From NCBI GenBank assembly GCA_937975735.1, contig CALJUI010000071.1, positions 1 through 27,472 of the forward strand: a stretch of 27,472 nucleotides of DNA, in the 5' to 3' direction. Numbering within the stretch: the stretch's first letter is position 1; each line of letters starts with the position of its first letter. The translations under genes and the position numbers were made by a program. This document shows positions 25,929 to 27,472 of this stretch, piece by piece. The notes beneath the pieces were generated by a model that did no database searches, was not told where the DNA came from, and worked only from the letters and a program-made list of their open reading frames with translations. This stretch comes from an uncultured Rubrivivax sp. Lineage in GTDB: Bacteria; Pseudomonadota; Gammaproteobacteria; Burkholderiales; Burkholderiaceae_C.

Positions 25929-26536
25929 GCGTGCGGCCCCGCCTTCGCGGCCGGCGCGGCCAGGCGTCGGTAGGTCCACAGGCACGAGGCCGTGCCGACG
26001 AGCAGCAATACCCACAGCAGCGGCCACTTCAGCCACACGACGCACAGCACGGTCGACAGCCCGGACAGCGCGCAGAACAGGCGGCCGCCGGGATGCCGGG
26101 ACAGGGCGGGAACGAGCTTGATCGCGGTGGTCAGGATGAGGGCCGAGACGACGAGCGCGAGGCCGCGCATCGCGCCCTGGACCTCGGGCAGGTGGCTCAG
26201 GCTCTGGTAGCCGATCGCCAGCGCCAGCACGATCAGTGCCGGGATCGCGAACAGGCCGGCGAGTCCGGCGACCGCGCCGCGCCAGCCGAAGTAGCGGTCG
26301 CCGAGCATCACGGCCAGGTTGGCCACGTTGGGCCCCGGCAGGACCTGCGCCACGGCCCAGTCCTCGAGGAAGCCCTCCGCACTGAGCCAGCGCTTGCGCT
26401 CGACCAGTTCGCGCTGCGTGATCGCCATCACGCCGCCGAAGCCCTGCAGGGCCAGCAGCGTGAACGACCAGAACAGGTCGGACAGCGAACGGGGCCGGTT
26501 CAGCGCGACCGGTTCGGCGGGGATCGATGCGGACAT
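25925..26536 (-). CDS. Chromate transporter family protein, first half (ChrA-like)
   Basis: 203-aa inner-membrane protein with one CHR domain: LQGFGGVMAITQRELVERKRWLS, then VAQVLPGPNVANLAVMLGDRYFGWRGAVAG with the family PGP motif, and four to five further hydrophobic segments. Its stop overlaps the start of the second CHR gene, so the pair would be made together and probably form a heterodimer. The ATG at 26536 lies 11 bp past the small ORF's stop. No chrB-type regulator is visible nearby. Confidence 0.88.
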   Translation of the reverse strand: MSASIPAEPVALNRPRSLSDLFWSFTLLALQGFGGVMAITQRELVERKRWLSAEGFLEDWAVAQVLPGPNVANLAVMLGDRYFGWRGAVAGLAGLFAIPALIVLALAIGYQSLSHLPEVQGAMRGLALVVSALILTTAIKLVPALSRHPGGRLFCALSGLSTVLCVVWLKWPLLWVLLLVGTASCLWTYRRLAAPAAKAGPHA

Positions 26537-26547
26537 GGCTGGCGAGA

Positions 26548-26754
26548 CTACTCGAGCATCGGCGCCGGTGCCGGCTTCAACCCGGCCTGCAGCACGACCC
26601 CGTGCCAGCGCTCGGCCGCCTGCATCAGCCAGTCGTGCAGTTCGCCCGGCGCGACGCGCAGCGTCGGCGAGTGGCCCATCAGGCCCACCGGCGCGGAATC
26701 GGCCATCGGGTCGTCGCGCGACTTCTGCGGCGCCGGCTTGCGGCGATCGGTCAC
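26548..26754 (-). CDS. Small hypothetical protein (68 aa)
   Basis: 68-aa ORF from a GTG at 26754 that overlaps the stop of the hydratase gene (GTGA), a coupling seen repeatedly in this window. An internal ATG (MADSAPVG, codon 17) would give 52 aa. The sequence has a Lys/Arg/Pro-rich start and a helical middle (GELHDWLMQAAERWHGVVLQ), with no signal peptide or membrane segment. I recognise no family. Its position between the hydratase and the chrA pair, 11 bp from the latter, is the main support. Confidence 0.45.
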   Translation of the reverse strand: MTDRRKPAPQKSRDDPMADSAPVGLMGHSPTLRVAPGELHDWLMQAAERWHGVVLQAGLKPAPAPMLE

Positions 26755-27472
26755 CGGCGCAACGTCGCGACCGCGTCCATCGTCAGCCAGCCTTCGTGAT
26801 CCTCGGCCCAGAGCCTGATCGTATTGCCGTCGGTCGAAGGCTGGCCGTTGACGCGGAACGGGTCCAGGTCGAAGGTCGGGCGCACCGCCTTGAAACGGAA
26901 GCCCGCAACGTCGGCCCGGGGCGCGTGGCGCCGCAGCAGGTCCATCAGCAGCGTGGCGATCAGCGGGCCGTGCACGATCAGGCCCGGGTAGCCCTCGACC
27001 TCGGTGACGTACCTGCGGTCGTAGTGGATGCGGTGGCCATTGAAGGTCAGCGCCGAATATCGGAACAGCAGCACGTCGTCGGGCACGATCTCGCGATGCC
27101 ACGCGGCGCCCGTCTCCGCCTTCTGGGGCGGCGGCTCCACGTCGGTGGGCTTCTTCGCCTCGCGGTAGACGATGTCGTGGAACTCGACGATCGCAGGATC
27201 GGCGGCGCCGTTGCAGCGCAACTCGTGGCGCACCTTGACGAACACGAGCGGGCCGGTGCGCCCGGCCTTCGTCGTCACGTCCTCGATGAGCGAGCGGCGC
27301 TCGACCGCGTCGCCGACGCGCACCGGGGCGCGGAACTCGAACTGGCTGCCGGCCCACATGCGCCGCGGCAGCGGCACCGGCGGCAGGAAGCCGCCGCGCT
27401 TGGCGTGGCCGTCGGGGCCGATCTCGCTCTGGCGGTGTGTCGGCAGGACGTACAGCCAGTGCCACAGCGGCG
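26751..27472 (-). CDS. FAS1-like/MaoC-type hot-dog-fold acyl-CoA hydratase or dehydratase (partial, 5' end beyond window)
   Basis: The frame is open to the window edge, so the N-terminus is missing. The visible part begins LWHWLYVLPTHRQSEIGPDGH, then RGGFLPPVPLPRRMWAGSQFEF, matching mesaconyl-C4-CoA (3-methylfumaryl-CoA) hydratase/HTD2-type proteins. The C-terminal hot-dog domain carries FRYSALTFNGHRIHYDRRYVTEVEGYPGLIVHGPL, whose His and Asp are the likely catalytic residues. Such enzymes hydrate or dehydrate an acyl-CoA or acyl-ACP. The substrate cannot be fixed. A link to dicarboxyl-CoA metabolism is possible but speculative, as is any tie to benzoate degradation 5 kb away. Confidence 0.82.
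   Translation of the reverse strand, partial: PLWHWLYVLPTHRQSEIGPDGHAKRGGFLPPVPLPRRMWAGSQFEFRAPVRVGDAVERRSLIEDVTTKAGRTGPLVFVKVRHELRCNGAADPAIVEFHDIVYREAKKPTDVEPPPQKAETGAAWHREIVPDDVLLFRYSALTFNGHRIHYDRRYVTEVEGYPGLIVHGPLIATLLMDLLRRHAPRADVAGFRFKAVRPTFDLDPFRVNGQPSTDGNTIRLWAEDHEGWLTMDAVATLRR

Overview
The window is about 27.5 kb of very GC-rich, densely packed DNA. Several genes overlap by 4 bp (ATGA or GTGA). The gene content, an aerobic hybrid ('box') benzoyl-CoA pathway with a BoxR regulator, points to a betaproteobacterium of the Burkholderiales, probably of the Rubrivivax/Leptothrix/Methylibium type. That placement is inferred from family resemblance; no rRNA marker is present.

Layout. (1) 38-3373: an acyl-CoA ligase and a transglutaminase-like protein on +, then a convergent histidine phosphatase. 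(2) 3447-7960 (-): a two-gene NAD-linked molybdenum/tungsten formate dehydrogenase, with a fused FdsG-FdsB diaphorase subunit and an FdsA catalytic subunit. (3) 8078-15669 (-): a likely single operon reading DUF4863 cupin, benzoate-CoA ligase (bclA), alpha/beta hydrolase, then a five-gene Liv-type ABC importer (binding protein, two permeases, two ATPases). (4) 15757-21350 (+): boxR, boxC, boxB, boxA. (5) 21426-25229 (-): a LysR regulator followed by a secreted metallo-beta-lactamase-fold hydrolase, a lipoprotein and a small GspC-like membrane protein. (6) 25356-26536 (-): a split chromate transporter. (7) 26548-27472 (-): a small unknown ORF and a hot-dog-fold acyl-CoA hydratase/dehydratase cut by the window edge.

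How it works together. The importer would bring in benzoate or a related aromatic acid. BclA makes benzoyl-CoA, BoxA/BoxB epoxidise it, and BoxC opens the ring to 3,4-dehydroadipyl-CoA semialdehyde plus formate. The formate dehydrogenase next door would oxidise that formate to CO2 and NADH. BoxR, a helix-turn-helix domain fused to a shikimate-kinase-like domain, lies between the two arms. A 20-bp element (15 of 20 bases identical) sits over the -35 box of each arm's promoter, and one copy lies inside the first codons of boxR. boxD, the semialdehyde dehydrogenase gene, is not in the window.

The most striking anomaly is that boxA carries a single in-frame amber codon (20709-20711) where the Tyr of the FAD-binding RxYS motif is expected, while the rest of the reading frame is intact. 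Other notable signals are two hairpin-rich intergenic repeats with covarying stems in the transporter operon, and a LysR/MBL/lipoprotein locus in which two exported proteins share a C-terminal domain with a Cys-x11-Cys loop and two matching palindromes suggest LysR control. There is no gene-free stretch over 300 bases. I see no tRNA, rRNA, CRISPR array or insertion sequence.
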